Notes: generated from the sequence alone by a model not told the origin. Shown: positions 1 through 10,735, counted from the stretch's first letter. The stretch: 64,000 nt of DNA from Hydrangea macrophylla (GCA_033977485.1 CM066987.1:53222533-53286532), one strand, 5' to 3'. Numbers and translations: made by a program.

Positions 1-357
1 ACATCCGGTTGTACTTTGTTTTCACTCAAGTATATTTTTGGCTGATCCAATGGTTTGGAGGTTCATGTCTGCTATTATTATCGATCTTTGGAGTTAACTC
101 CGTCTTTTAATGTTGAACCTCGTATGCCCCTTACATTGGTTCCTCAGGACCTTTGGTGTGCTTACTAACCATTGTCTTGAACTTTCCTTTCTTTTCTGGA
201 ATCAATGTGTGAGATGTTTCGTTGTCTCACGTTGTGCTTGTGCTCACGTTGTTTGTGACACTTCGGCATTTTGGTGTGGTCGTGAACGGTTCTTTGATCG
301 AGTTCCTATCGTTCTTGTTCTGAATTCCGGGATGGAATTCTTTTAAGGGTGGTAGAT
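1..357 (+). mobile_element. 3' end of an old chromovirus interior (element F)
   Basis: No intact reading frame remains. The stretch GAATTCCGGGATGGAATTC at 322-340, followed by the purine-rich TTTTAAGGGTGGTAGA (341-356), is the usual end of a Ty3/gypsy chromovirus pol and its polypurine tract. The same arrangement is seen on the minus strand of element T (ATTTCGAGGACGAAAT then GGTGGTAGAAGG) and before LTR E3. An LTR-like TGTAGAAACCC follows directly. Calling it a chromovirus rests on this junction only, because no protein domain is readable. Confidence 0.6.
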
Positions 358-727
358 TGTAGAAACCCATAATTTTTAAAAGGTTATTTTGTAATTTTGG
401 ACCAATGTGGGTCTTGATTTGGGGCAGTGTCTTTTTAATTTGATACAGGTTGGTATCACTCATTGGTTATTTTGGTCACATGTGGGTGCACATGTGTGTG
501 GACATATGTGTATATTTATGCTTGTGTGCGTGTATAGCTAGTGGGGCCCACACCTATCACATCTCCACTTTGTCAAAACTTTCCCAACACAACACACTCT
601 CTCTCCTCCCCTCCCTCATTTGGCCGGCCATGCCTCCTCTCTCTCCTCTCACTTTTTCTTTTCTGTTTCTCTCTCTATATCTCCCTTTTCTCTCTCATGG
701 TATGGGAGATAAATCCTCCATAGCCAT
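358..727 (+). repeat. Truncated LTR of element F
   Basis: It starts TGTAGAAACCC directly after a polypurine tract and stops where the Tat-A LTR begins at 728. It contains a GT-rich stretch (479-535) and a CT-rich stretch (595-700), as in U3/R parts of related LTRs. The expected target-site copy GCCAT (723-727) was not found after the right Tat-A copy, and the rest of this LTR is not visible in the window. Confidence 0.55.
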
Positions 728-1006
728 TGTAGACACCCCGATTTTGACCAAACGTCGAATTAAGGAGAGTGTCACCTCCATATCCGATGATGATAAGGAC
801 TGAAAGATTCGAAGTGTTCCAAGCTCTTCAGAAAGTTCTCCAAGCGCGGTAAAATTTTCACAGGAAAAGAAGAAATACCAGGTATTCAGGAGAATTCAGG
901 AGTGAAAATATCACATTTGGTAAAGATCTCCGAAAATAAGTTTTTGAAGAAAAAGGAGAAAAGAAAAGACCTAAAAAGGGGAATTTCAACAGAAACCAGC
1001 ACACGA

Positions 1007-1290
1007 CATTTGTTTGCAGCACTCAGTGAGTGCCGTACGACAGTCACAGAATGCCAAACCGGCACTTACTCAGTGCCGCCGACAATCTCTGACTGTCGTT
1101 TGCTTTAATAGTCCGTATTTTATGGTACAATACGTATATGTATGCAGATAAGACAAAAAAACTTATAAAGTAAGGCTGACATAAACGCGGCAATTAATAA
1201 TTTGGCGTGGCTCTCAATAAGTGCCGCGCGGCAGTCATGGAATGCCGCCGCGACTTTCACGGAGTGCTGCAGTGGCATCCATTGACTACC
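1007..1290 (+). promoter_or_regulatory. Array of CGGCA..TGCCG half-sites upstream of the TATA box
   Basis: Repeated half-sites of the type CACTCAGTGAGTGCCG, CGGCACTTACTCAGTGCCG and GTGCCGC occur here on both strands. The fuller form of the motif, CGGCAYTCAGTGARTGCCG, is clearest in the related LTRs B and C. The block ends about 130 bp before TATAAAA. A U3 enhancer role is inferred from position and repetition. Confidence 0.55.
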
Positions 1291-1421
1291 GCAAAGGATT
1301 TTTGACTGCCGCCTTCTGCAGCAGTCTGTCTATTTTCAGGAAGTACGTATTGTACCACCAAATGAGATATTTACACCTGTCTTTTACTCCAAATTTATTG
1401 AGAATACTTGGTAATTTTGTC

Positions 1422-1428
1422 TATAAAA
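1422..1428 (+). promoter_or_regulatory. TATA box of LTR A1
   Basis: TATAAAA sits in TTTGTCTATAAAAGAAGG, with a purine-rich leader (GAGAGAGAAAAGAGAGAG) starting about 60 bp downstream. The matching site in the right LTR at about 30636 reads CTATTAAAG, so that copy has a damaged TATA box. Confidence 0.65.
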
Positions 1429-3749
1429 GAAGGAGGATCTTCCTTGGGAGCATACACAAGAAGTAGTTACCACTACACTAACACATATTTGAGAGAGAAA
1501 AGAGAGAGTAAAAAAAAACTAGAGAGAAGAGCTTGGAAGATCTTCAAAGGAGAGAAGCTTTGAGGATAGTTTGGAGGTGATCCTCTACCCACAAGTTTTT
1601 CTTCATTCTTTTGAACTTCTAATCTTAACACTACTTGGTCTTTTGATTAACCCCTTTTTTAGAAGTATTATTAGGGAACTTGCAAAATTTAATTGCCTTT
1701 TCTTATAGTTCCTTCTTTTCTTCCGCTTTGTTTATACTTTTCTCTTGGGATTCTTGGAAGTCTTCCATACTTCACTTGAATCTCATGAGTTGGATCCCTT
1801 GATTCCATGTGAGCTTGTGCTCCCCCATGAGAGTCAAGGTTGATCATCCTTTATATAAGAGCAAGCAAATGAATCTAAATCCCTACCATGGTTTAGGATT
1901 CTTTGACTTAAGGTTTCATAGAATCCCCTTCCATATTCCTTGAAAACCTATGAGTATTAGCTATGTTTATTTATACTTATCTCTTGAGATTCTTGAAGGC
2001 TCATGAGTATTAGTCATGTCTTCATCTTCAATGACCATCAAGTGGTAGGAGAAAGTAGTTTGAGTCTAAGCCCATCTCCATGGTTTAGATTCATTATCTT
2101 GAAATTTCATGAAGTCTATTCATACTTCATTTGAAATCTACAAATATAAAGGTCTTTAGCCTCCAATGTCCATCAAATGGTAGGAGAAAATGGTTTAGTT
2201 TAGGTCCAACTTCATGGTTTAATAGTTGGCGTTAACAAATAAAAGTTGAACTTGACAATGAAACAGTGGATTCATAAACCGGTTTTGATCAAAGATTTTT
2301 GGTTTGAAATCTAACCGTTGGAATCAAGTGAAACCAACGGGAAAATGCCACTAACTCAAAGTTCTACCACTCTAATTTTTGTTTTAAGGAGATTTGATGT
2401 TTAAAGTGGTTTGGTCATGAGTTTTGTGAAGTCACTACAATCTGTCCAGAGTTTCAGAACAGTAACACTCTTTTGAAATAAGTAAACCAGAACCTTAATA
2501 AAGTATTTGTGATCCAAAATAATTTTTTCTAAGTAGATTAATGTGTTAGGAATTCACCCTAAAAAGAACAAAGCATTTTTGATCTTTTTGGTATTTTTTA
2601 GAAAATCGTGCAAGAACTCTGGACAGAAGGTTGTAGAATGCTGAGTGATGTCTGGTTTTTGTCCAATTCCCGGAGATCCAACCGTTGAAACTTTGATTTC
2701 TTTTTTGGGTTAAAAACTAGACACACAGAGGCATCTTGTGTCCAAAATTTAACAAGATCAAACCATGAGAACCATGCTCTTTATTTCTTTAAAGTTGTAA
2801 TCTGCTCTCAGCAATTTTCAGAATTCTGCAATAGTTCTAATCAATCTTATGAATAATGGCTTAGATGATATTTTCATGACTTAAGGGTCAAACCATGTTT
2901 CAATAATGATTAGTTAAGCTTGAATTCAAAGTTTAAGAGACCTAAATTACCGAATATTTCACAATTTATTCTTGTTCATATACATATTCATCCATATGGC
3001 TTGACACTTATAATTAGGACTTAGTTGCTTTAGATTTAATTACATTTGATAGATTTAAGCTAGAAATTTAGGATTGTTAATTCTAACTCCGTATCTTGTA
3101 TAGCATGTGGACTAACCCTTTGTTTTGCAATGCTGTTAAGGTATGATTTCTTGAACTCCTCTTAGTTTATTTTAATTTCTTGATTTTATCGATTCTCTTG
3201 ACCATTATGCGCGACACATTAGAATTAAGATTTTGCCTTACATGTATATATGTGGATTAGAGACTCTTTTCCTAGGTTTTATTTAATCGCATGCATTGCA
3301 CGTTTAATATTCGCGGCTGGATCCCGGGTAAGTTCTCTTGTTCTTTATTGCATATCATATTGCTTGCTACTTGAATTACGTGGCTTTTGAATGATATTTT
3401 GTAAATTGGTAATTTTACACCATTTTGACATGTTTGTGTAATGTATACGTATATCTATGTATTGGTTGAGGGCATGCTTAGATTAGTAGTTCAATTAAAA
3501 GGATGTTAAGTAGAGGCCTATTGCGAGATAGGATGAGAAGGGGTGTTTTAGTCCGATGGGCTCCTTCCCTTCTCATTCCATAATCCCCGGACCTAGTTAA
3601 TCTTTGGTTTCGCAAAAGATCAGTTGCTTTAAAATGGTTTCTTAATTTTCCTTTTAAAAATTAAGTGGCGACTCATTTGTTTTGAATTTGAAATTTAAAA
3701 GAACTTTAAAGGAAAAGCTGTGGGTAAGAAAATTGCGACATCCACAATC

Positions 3750-3800
3750 TGGCGACTCTGCTGGGGATCGAACCCAGAATCTCTGGTTTCGCACACCAGA
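3750..3800 (+). other. Extended primer-binding site, about 50 nt complementary to a tRNA-Arg-like 3' portion
   Basis: TGGCGACTCTGCTGGGGA starts three bases after the LTR. Read on the minus strand, the whole segment gives canonical tRNA parts in order: anticodon stem CTGGT/ACCAG with a loop containing TGCGAA, variable loop AGATT, T arm CTGGG-TTCGATC-CCCAG, acceptor strand CAGAGTC, discriminator G and CCA. Usual primer-binding sites are about 12-18 nt. Use of tRNA-Arg is established for Ogre/Tat elements; the anticodon GCG read here is an inference. Confidence 0.8.
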
Positions 3801-4768
3801 ATTCTGATTTTGGGTTCACTTGAGGATTAGACTTGAAAGCATTTTTTAATCGAATTAATTAATCTTTGTATGCCTATTGCATCTCACTTACATGTCCAGC
3901 CAATCGATTGCACGGAACTATGACCTTGGAGGCTCGGGGCAACCTGGTCGGTCAAGTTATCATGGGACTGTATGATCACCCTTGATCTCGTACCATGATT
4001 TGGTATATGAAGCATCCTATCGGATGTGTGTCAAGGGTCCCTTATTTGACCAAAACCCAGCTTTTGCATAGTAGTTTCTATAGAACCTTTCAATCTTAGG
4101 AAATCAACTCTTGATTAGGATTATATGCTAGGAAGTTTTGTATGCCCAGAAGGGATTACTTGAGATGATGACGATACTTGCTTGATGAAAGATGTATAAT
4201 CTTTTAATCACCTTTTAGCAATTCCTCTTCATGTCCCATGACATTTGGGAAAATGTTAGATTTTGATTATAAGATTACATCTCTTATATCATGTTTAGCT
4301 AAGCATCATTGACCTTGTATGTATCCGAATTCATGGAAAGTACGGTGATAATCTGATCATGTGATCCTTCTACCTGAAGAATGTTAAATCCATCTTTGAA
4401 AGCAAACGGTTCTTGCCATCTTTATTCCAAAGTTTTCAATCGCTAAAAAAATCTTTGGAGTTCACTTTTTTTTATTAAAGCTCCAAGCTAACCTTTATTA
4501 AGGTATATTTTCACATGATCATCTTCTAAGAAACAATCCAAAATTTTGGAAATTATTTTTGAAATAAATGTTTTTCAAATGAATTTCAAAGCAGAATTTC
4601 AATCTAATCACCTTTATTGAGAAATATTTTCAGATCCTCTTTTTAATAAAAGATTCAAAATTCTTGAGAATTATTTTTGAAAGATCTCACCGTTCTAAAG
4701 AAATGCTTTTCAAATGAATTTTGAAAATTTTCAAATACCCAACCTTTGAACGGGTAGTGGGGATCACA
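3801..4768 (+). other. Tat-A leader, non-coding part
   Basis: This AT-rich leader has no usable reading frame. It matches the Tat-B leader (37230-38070) over most of its length, including the stretch on CATCCTATCGGATGTGTG and GGTCCCTTATTTG. The match shows common descent. Confidence 0.7.
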
Positions 4769-5080
4769 ATGAAAGGAGAAGTTGGCGCATTTGACATGGA
4801 TGAGGATCTTATGTGCTTATGTGTTAGGATTAGGATTTTCTTTGCTTTGGCATATAGAGTAGGCACACACACACACTTGCATTTCATTCGTGTGCCATGT
4901 GTGCAGTACATGCATCAAATCATAAGAGCATGTACATTTTGCACTCTCACCAATCGATACCATTACATACGTGTAGCATACAAACTCACAACATCTTCTT
5001 CCCAATTAAGATTAAAGTCCCTCAAAAATCCCTTACTATTCAATTCTGTATGCGGACCTTTTTCCTATCTATTTTTTTAA
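4769..5080 (+). CDS. Short leader ORF conserved with Tat-B
   Basis: A 103-codon frame opens at ATG 4769. Its first about 45 codons align with a frame at the same place in the Tat-B leader (38071-38256). Both start M[KR]GE, then AFDM..ED, and share AYRVGT and H..C/F IRV further on. The two differ by a 9-base indel, which keeps the frame. The tail beyond residue about 50 is not conserved. Ogre/Tat elements are known to carry an additional ORF upstream of gag, but this one is much shorter and I do not recognise its product. Coding status is inferred from frame conservation only. Confidence 0.4.
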   Translation: MKGEVGAFDMDEDLMCLCVRIRIFFALAYRVGTHTHLHFIRVPCVQYMHQIIRACTFCTLTNRYHYIRVAYKLTTSSSQLRLKSLKNPLLFNSVCGPFSYLFF

Positions 5081-5160
5081 AGAAAGAGTGGAACAACCAG
5101 AGCCCCTAGTAAGGACACTTCTAATCTTCTTGGATTTATCTCTCTTACTTAGAGGAGATC

Positions 5161-6141
5161 ATGGACCATCATGTCGAGATAGACCCACCAATGGCCTATA
5201 GAGCTTTGGAGGAGAAAGTAAGCAAACTGCAAGTCGTTGTTGAGCAACAAGATTTTAGGGTGAAGCAATTGGAGGGGGTCATGCTTGAGTTCATTCAATT
5301 ATTGAAAGATCAAATGGGCCCTGATGAGGAAAAGACAGATCAGAGAATAATAGATTGCTTAAAGAAGCACCAACAGGCATGTCTGAACCCACCTGTGCAC
5401 CGAAGCCCATGTCCAAACCCAACCCATCACCAAAGTCCATACCCAAGCTTAACCATTCACCAAAGCGCACATCTAGGCCCAATCCCAACTAACCAAAGAG
5501 CTATTCCAAGTCCACATCTCAACCCAAAAACCAACTCTAGCTCAAAGTCAAATTCAAAATCAAACCAAGCCCGCAAGCCAAGAATCTTCACCAACCTTGG
5601 CATGCCGTTATCCATGGCCCTTGGTCACCTTGTCAAGAATGGTCACCTCAACCCTCTGGACCCAAAGCCACTACCAAATCCCTTACCCCGCAAATGTGAC
5701 CTGTCTTTGTACTGTGCCTACCACCAAACCCCTGGCCATACGACTAACTATTGCATGAAACTCCGCTATGATATCCAAGATCTCATTGAGCATAAAATCA
5801 TCACTCCTTTGCTGAACCCACTGAGTGACATCTGGCATGACATACAATCTTTTCAATCACAGCCATCGCTGAATACTCTCAAGAGATTCGTTGCCTCCAT
5901 AAGTGCGCAACAACCAACTGGCCTCGACCCAATCAACAAAATCGAAAAAGGCATTGACAATACTCGGTATGAGATAGAGAAGGGTCGTTCGACTGAAAAA
6001 TGGGCCATAAGGGAAGATGATGTTCCTACAAAGATACAGAAGGGGAATGATGAACCTGAGGAAGATGCTAGTGAGGTAATAGTGTTTGGAAATGCTACTG
6101 CTGAATCAAATGTGGATGCTCTTGGGGACCCACTAAATTGA
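5161..6141 (+). CDS. Capsid-less Gag-derived protein of Tat-A
   Basis: An intact 326-codon frame follows GAGGAGATC just before ATG. Residues about 8-60 look like a coiled coil (YRALEEKVSKLQVVVEQQ). Residues about 75-140 are a low-complexity Pro/His/Ser/Asn region (repeats of HQSP and NPTHHQ type). Residues about 140-225 match the C-terminal part of the Tat-B Gag: N/DLG..LS.AL..L...G.L.PL.PKPLPNPLP, then a zinc-binding CAYHQTPGHTTNYC and a following LRYDIQDLI. The central Retrotrans_gag capsid region seen in Tat-B (WYLTLEPSKTW and neighbours) is absent, replaced by the low-complexity linker. The tail is acidic. The frame has no stop although the element has no pol, which suggests recent selection or recent insertion. 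Confidence 0.75.
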   Translation: MDHHVEIDPPMAYRALEEKVSKLQVVVEQQDFRVKQLEGVMLEFIQLLKDQMGPDEEKTDQRIIDCLKKHQQACLNPPVHRSPCPNPTHHQSPYPSLTIHQSAHLGPIPTNQRAIPSPHLNPKTNSSSKSNSKSNQARKPRIFTNLGMPLSMALGHLVKNGHLNPLDPKPLPNPLPRKCDLSLYCAYHQTPGHTTNYCMKLRYDIQDLIEHKIITPLLNPLSDIWHDIQSFQSQPSLNTLKRFVASISAQQPTGLDPINKIEKGIDNTRYEIEKGRSTEKWAIREDDVPTKIQKGNDEPEEDASEVIVFGNATAESNVDALGDPLN

Positions 6142-8513
6142 AAATTATCTGTGACACTCCAATTGAGACCAAGTCAAGTCTGGTAGTCGAGTTATGTTAA
6201 GTAGGAGTCAAGTGTCAAGTCCAGTCAAGTTTTTTGAGTCAATCGATTATCGGGTTTATTTCTCGAGTCTCTTCTTATCGAGTTGAGTGATGTAATCCTC
6301 CTTCCCTACTAGTTGAATAAAATCTCATTTTTCTTGATTCAGTGTGCTAAGTCGTGAATGTATGGATCATTAAGCCCAAAAAAAAAAGAGAGAAAGAAAA
6401 ATAAAAAAAGGTCACTTTTTCAAACGATCATGGAAAATACTTTGTTTATAAATCTTTGCATTGAAAAGGATCCCCAAGTGATCAAAGCAAATTTTGTGCC
6501 AAAACCAAGGAGGAGTAGAGAATTGATTGGCTTTACTTTAAGAATTTAAAGATGCTCTTGCTCAATCTTGAAAAGACGAAATTGGAACTTGAAGCTTGCT
6601 CACCATCTCCTTTTCTCAAATACCAAGCCTAAAAGATGAGCCCAACCAGTCTAAAACCATAAACTTGGTCCTTGATGGTAGCCAGACATTTTAAATGAAC
6701 TTCTTCTTCCAAGAGAAAAGAAAAAGAAAAAGAAAAAAAAAAGAAAGAAGCTCGCTAGGATGAAAACCCGAAAGGGCGCCTAAGCAAAAGTTAGAGCACA
6801 AAAAGAAGAAGAAAAAGAAAAAGAAAAAGGAGCTCGCTAGGATGAAAACCTGAAAGGGCGCCTAGGCAAAAGTTAGAGCACAAATAAGAAGCGTGTTTAT
6901 TTCAAAAATCCTAATCCTAGCCAGTCAAAATCATGGGAAGGATAAGAGATAGTAAGGTAGAGAAAAGAAAGGAAAGAGAAAAGAAAAGGCGGAGAATAGA
7001 TAAGATTGTGAATTCTTGAGCACTTCAAAGTAGATCACTGGCACATGAACTATCTCAAGGCTCTGTGTTGTTCTAAACAAAGAAAAGAAATTGAAAACGA
7101 AAAGATAGACTTATCAGCTTCAAGCTCAAACGCTAAGTGGGCCCAAAACAATGCAGAGATATTTTTGAGAAAAACAAATAAAAATTTGAAGGGCTGATAT
7201 TACTTTGTGAATATGATAGAATAAAACGTGATGAGAGTTGTAGAGATTAATTGTCTAGTGAAAAGGTTAATGAATCAACCGTCAAATGAAAAAGAAAAGA
7301 AAAGAAAAGAGGACAGAGAATAAAGGAAAAAGTAGTTCATCATGCTACACAAGGGCTACCACAAGTGACATGCACTCCCTAGACCCAAATGGAAACATGG
7401 CTCGAAAAGCCCACCAATTCTTGAAGCCTTATTCTTTCAAGACCTCCAGAACCGATGAACTACGTTTTGACCTGATTCCCACTTGGAGAAACGTAGGCAA
7501 CCTGGTCGGTTCGGTCATCACCCTATCATCTCATGCTATCTTTCTTTTAGGCCTTGGCGGAACTACTTTGGACCTGATTCCCGCTCGGGGATAAGTAGGC
7601 AAACCTCCCGAGGTTCTCGGTCCATAATCATCCCTACAACTATAAGCATCACCCTTTTGCGTCTTTGGTTTCCTCCCTTCGGACTAGCGGCAAACTTACG
7701 TTTGCTGAGAACCACATATATATCGCCAAACCAGGGGCAAACTTCGTTTGCTGAACACCTCATTTAATCCCGAAAGCTATGCCTCCAAGTCTTATTCAAA
7801 CTAGGAGCAAACTTCGAAGCAAGTTCTCAAGTAATCAAGTTTGTTTCGAAAGGATTGAAACAGAGTCCCTTTCATTCTATAAGCTAAAGCACTAATTTGA
7901 AGCACATTCTAGATGGGCAAAGAATTAGCTAAATCAAAAGGGAAAGTTTTCAAAGTTTAGATTTTTCAGCAAAGTACTACCATTTGTAAGATAATGAATA
8001 AATCAAAGATGAGATGATACATTATTCACGATGAGTGCACATTAATTCATAATGAATGTAGAGGTTGAGTCAGTCATCTTGAGTAAACGAGCTTTGTCTG
8101 GTCTATCCTCCTTTGATGAGCCAATAAATGGTCTCAAATGTGTAGGTTTAAGATGATGAATAAAGATTTGAAAAGTCTCCATAAGCATCCTAAGGGCAAT
8201 ACGAGCAGAAGTTTCGAACACTATTACATCATGGTACTAAAATGGCAATATAAGAGGAGTCCAAGACTAGGGGCAAAGGTGATTTCCCTCTTTTGACAGA
8301 ACCGATATGTTTCTTCCAAAGGTCCGCAAATGCAGAAAATCATTCTTTCTATCAACTCCGTTCAAATTCTTTGAGTCTGAAAACTCCCCAAATTTTGAAA
8401 ATTCAACTCTCTGAGTTTGTGGACTCCCAAAATTTTGTGAAATCAATTCTTTAATTCCGAAGTAACTCCGAATATCTAAATTTGGTTCTTCGAGCATGAG
8501 GAGACTCCAGAAC
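6142..8513 (+). other. Tat-A non-coding 3' region, purine-rich
   Basis: There is no supported gene. It contains A/AAG-rich runs and a duplicated block (about 6750-6800 and 6832-6884) built on GCTCGCTAGGATGAAAACC, each preceded by an (AAAAAG)n run. Two copies of a GAACTAC..TTTGACCTGATTCCC motif ending GTAGGCAA lie at about 7457-7503 and 7559-7603, with a third at 9617-9655. Small ORFs here look like chance. Confidence 0.6.
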
Positions 8514-9134
8514 AAGCATTAGTCCTCAATGGCAACTTCTCTTCATAAGCATTAGTCCTCAAAATGCAGCTTCCCTTCATAAGCATTAGTCCTCAATGGC
8601 AGCTTCTCTCCTTGCATTAGTCCTCCATGGCAGCATTATCGGTGTTAGTCCTCAATGGCAACCTTGCATTAGTCCTCAATGGCAGCGTTATCGGTATTAG
8701 TCCTCAATGACAGCGTTATCAGTATTAGTCCTCAATGGCAGCTTCTCTCCTTGTATTAGTCCTCCATGGCAGCATTATCGGTGTTAGTCCTCAATGGCAA
8801 CCTTGCATTAGTCCTCAATGGCAGCGTTATCAGTATTAGTCCTCAATGGCAGCTTCTTTCCTTGCATTAGTCCTCCATGGCAGCATTATCGGTGTTAGTC
8901 CTCAATGGCAACCTTACATTAGTCCTCAATGGCAGCGTTATCAGTATTAGTCCTCAATGGCAGCTTCTCAACCTTGCATTAGTCCTCAATGGCAGCGTTA
9001 TCAGTATTAGTCCTCAATGGCAGCTTCTTTCCTTGCAGTAGTCCTCCATGGCAGCATTATCGGTGTTAGTCCTCAATGGCAACCTTGCATTAGTCCTCAA
9101 TGGCAGCATCATCTGCATTAGTCCTCAATGGCGA
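8514..9134 (+). repeat. Minisatellite in the Tat-A 3' untranslated region
   Basis: About twenty imperfect units of about 28 bp are built on TTAGTCCTCAATGGCAGC. A higher-order period of about 111 bp shows in the recurrence of GCAGCTTCT at about 8741, 8852 and 8963 (spacing 111). Hypervariable tandem repeats in this position are documented for Tat/Ogre elements and can seed satellites. Confidence 0.85.
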
Positions 9135-9813
9135 TCTCTTTTGTAGGCCTCAATGGCAATCCTCGTAACATATTTACGTTGATCTTTCGAAGCGTAATAG
9201 ATTTGCACTCTCGGTTCTCGCAACATGTTTGCATTAACCCTCGTTTTGAGAATATAACGGATTTGTATTCTCGTTCCTCGTAATGGATTTACGTTGATCA
9301 AAGTTTGAATGTAACGGATTTGCATTCTCGGTTCTCATAACATTTTTGAGTTAACCATCGATTTTCAAAATTAGGGATGCGTTCTCTCAACCCGTGCAAC
9401 GAATCTTTACATCGGTCAACATTTGGTAATCTTCTTTGGCTAACACATCCCGAAATGTGCGTCACATATAGGGAAGACATGATATAGAGAAAGTACGATG
9501 GTTGCTTGGTCGAGTTTATTTAAAGAATGCCATTACATGAGCACGTGCATCACGACAGGATAGATGCATCAATTTGTATGACTACTTGCGCTTGTATGTG
9601 TTTGCCCCGTGCCCGAACTACGCTTTGGTCTGATTCCTAATGGGATACGTAGGCAGCTCATCATGGAGCACGACCAATTAGGATTCCTCTGCGCACTCGC
9701 TTCCTTTTGCAACGTGTTTTGTTTTTCCCTTTAATCCAACAGTTTGGTCAAAGGCCTGACTTCACACAGGCTTCGACGTTCGCTTGCGGTTCGCATTGCC
9801 CACAAGCTCCGTC
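9135..9813 (+). other. Tat-A terminal 3' region
   Basis: Non-coding. It includes a short degenerate repeat on ACGGATTTGCATTCTCGGTTC (about 9197-9335) and the third copy of the CTACGCTTTGGTCTGATTCC..GGGATACGTAGGCA motif (9617-9655). Confidence 0.5.
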
Positions 9814-9827
9814 GAAGAGGGACAAAC
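9814..9827 (+). other. Polypurine tract of Tat-A
   Basis: GAAGAGGGACAAAC lies directly before the TGTAGACACC start of the right LTR, where plus-strand DNA synthesis would be primed. Confidence 0.7.
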
Positions 9828-10287
9828 TGTAGACACCCCGATTTTGACCAAACGTCGAATTAAGGAGAGTATCACCTCCATATCCGATGATGACAAGGAC
9901 CGAAAGATTCGAAGTGTTCCAAGCTCTTCAGAAAGTTCTCCAAGCGCGGTAAAATTTTCACAGGAAAAGAAATACTGGGGATTCAGGAGAATTCAGGAGT
10001 GAAAACATCACATTTGGCAAAGATCCCCGAAAATAAGTTTTTGAAGAAAAAGGAGAAAAGAAAAGACCTAAAAAGGGGAATTTCAAAAGAAACCGGCACA
10101 CGGCATTTGTATGCGGCACTCAGTGAGTGTCGTATGGCAGTTACAGAATGCCGGACCGGTACTTACTGAGTGCTGCCTACAATCTCTGACTGCCGTTTGC
10201 TTTAATAGTCCGTATTTTGTGGTACAATACGTATATGTATACATATAAGACAAAAAACTGATAAAGTAAGACTAACATAAACGCGAC
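9828..10287 (+). repeat. Tat-A right LTR (A2), left part
   Basis: It matches the first 460 bp of LTR A1, with a few substitutions, up to ACATAAACGCG. It is then cut by the T array. The LTR resumes at 30401. Confidence 0.93.
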
Positions 10288-10605
10288 TGTCACGCCCCGA
10301 CGTAGCCAAAATATTGAAAATTTTAAAATTTTCATCTTGGACCCTAAGGCGCGTGACTGGTTGCAGTACCGAATTGCCCATGACCAAATAATAATAATTA
10401 AACGATATAATAAAAGGATAAAACCATCATTTACTTACTGGAATATATTACAATGAGAAGTCAAAGTACGTAGCTAGTTAATACATCATTATAAATACAT
10501 CAGAGTCTTTATGGCCCTTGGCCTTACAAAACTATTACAAAATATATGCTAAGTCTTCTGGTTATAATAAAAAACATTCACAGGGGATAACTACTAGTCT
10601 TCTCT

Positions 10606-10680
10606 CTAACTAGCATAACCATAGTCATCTTCAGTGTAATCTTCTCTAACGTTTCCTTCTCGTGTAGCTTCATAACCTGG
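10606..10680 (-). CDS. Short conserved LTR reading frame (T LTR 1 copy)
   Basis: The last 24 codons before a TAG read PGYE, then EG.V.EDY, then D.YGYAS. The same frame, without gaps, occurs in LTR E3 (51839-51913), and the ending recurs in E5 (to 47778). Copies 2 and 3 of T carry it at 18863-18937 and 27092-27166. Ser is AGT here and AGC in E3/E5, and the stop is TAG here and TGA there, so the peptide ending is kept while codons differ. No clear ATG is present in the T copies. Function is unknown. Confidence 0.4.
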   Translation of the reverse strand, partial: PGYEATREGNVREDYTEDDYGYAS

Positions 10681-10735
10681 GTACTCCTCACCTAGTTAAG
10701 CTAGACATGGGAATGTCCAGCGATATGAACGTCGT

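Larger units (their letters stand above)
728..3746 (+). repeat. Tat-A left LTR (A1)
   Basis: A 3019-bp LTR starting TGTAGACACCCCGATTTTGACC and ending TCCACA, three bases before a TGG primer-binding site. It is nearly the same, base for base, as 9828-10287 joined to 30401-32962. It holds a TATA box (1422-1428), an upstream block rich in CGGCA/TGCCG half-sites (about 1007-1290) and a long AT-rich R/U5. It has no coding capacity. Confidence 0.93.
3747..9827 (+). mobile_element. Tat-A interior: non-autonomous Ty3/gypsy (TR-GAG/LARD-like)
   Basis: This 6081-bp interior lies between matching 3-kb LTRs. In order it has a primer-binding site, a 1.4-kb leader with a short conserved ORF, one Gag-derived ORF (5161-6141), 2.4 kb of non-coding purine-rich DNA, a minisatellite (8514-9134) and a polypurine tract. 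No protease, RT, RNase H or integrase is detectable on either strand. It would therefore need enzymes from an autonomous Tat relative. Size and content resemble described TR-GAG or LARD elements, although the Gag here is itself unusual. Confidence 0.85.

Noticed and set aside
3750..3803. A tRNA gene on the minus strand
   Set aside because: Only the part from the anticodon arm to CCA is present and it includes the non-genomic CCA. There is no D arm or 5' acceptor strand, and it lies at a primer-binding site.
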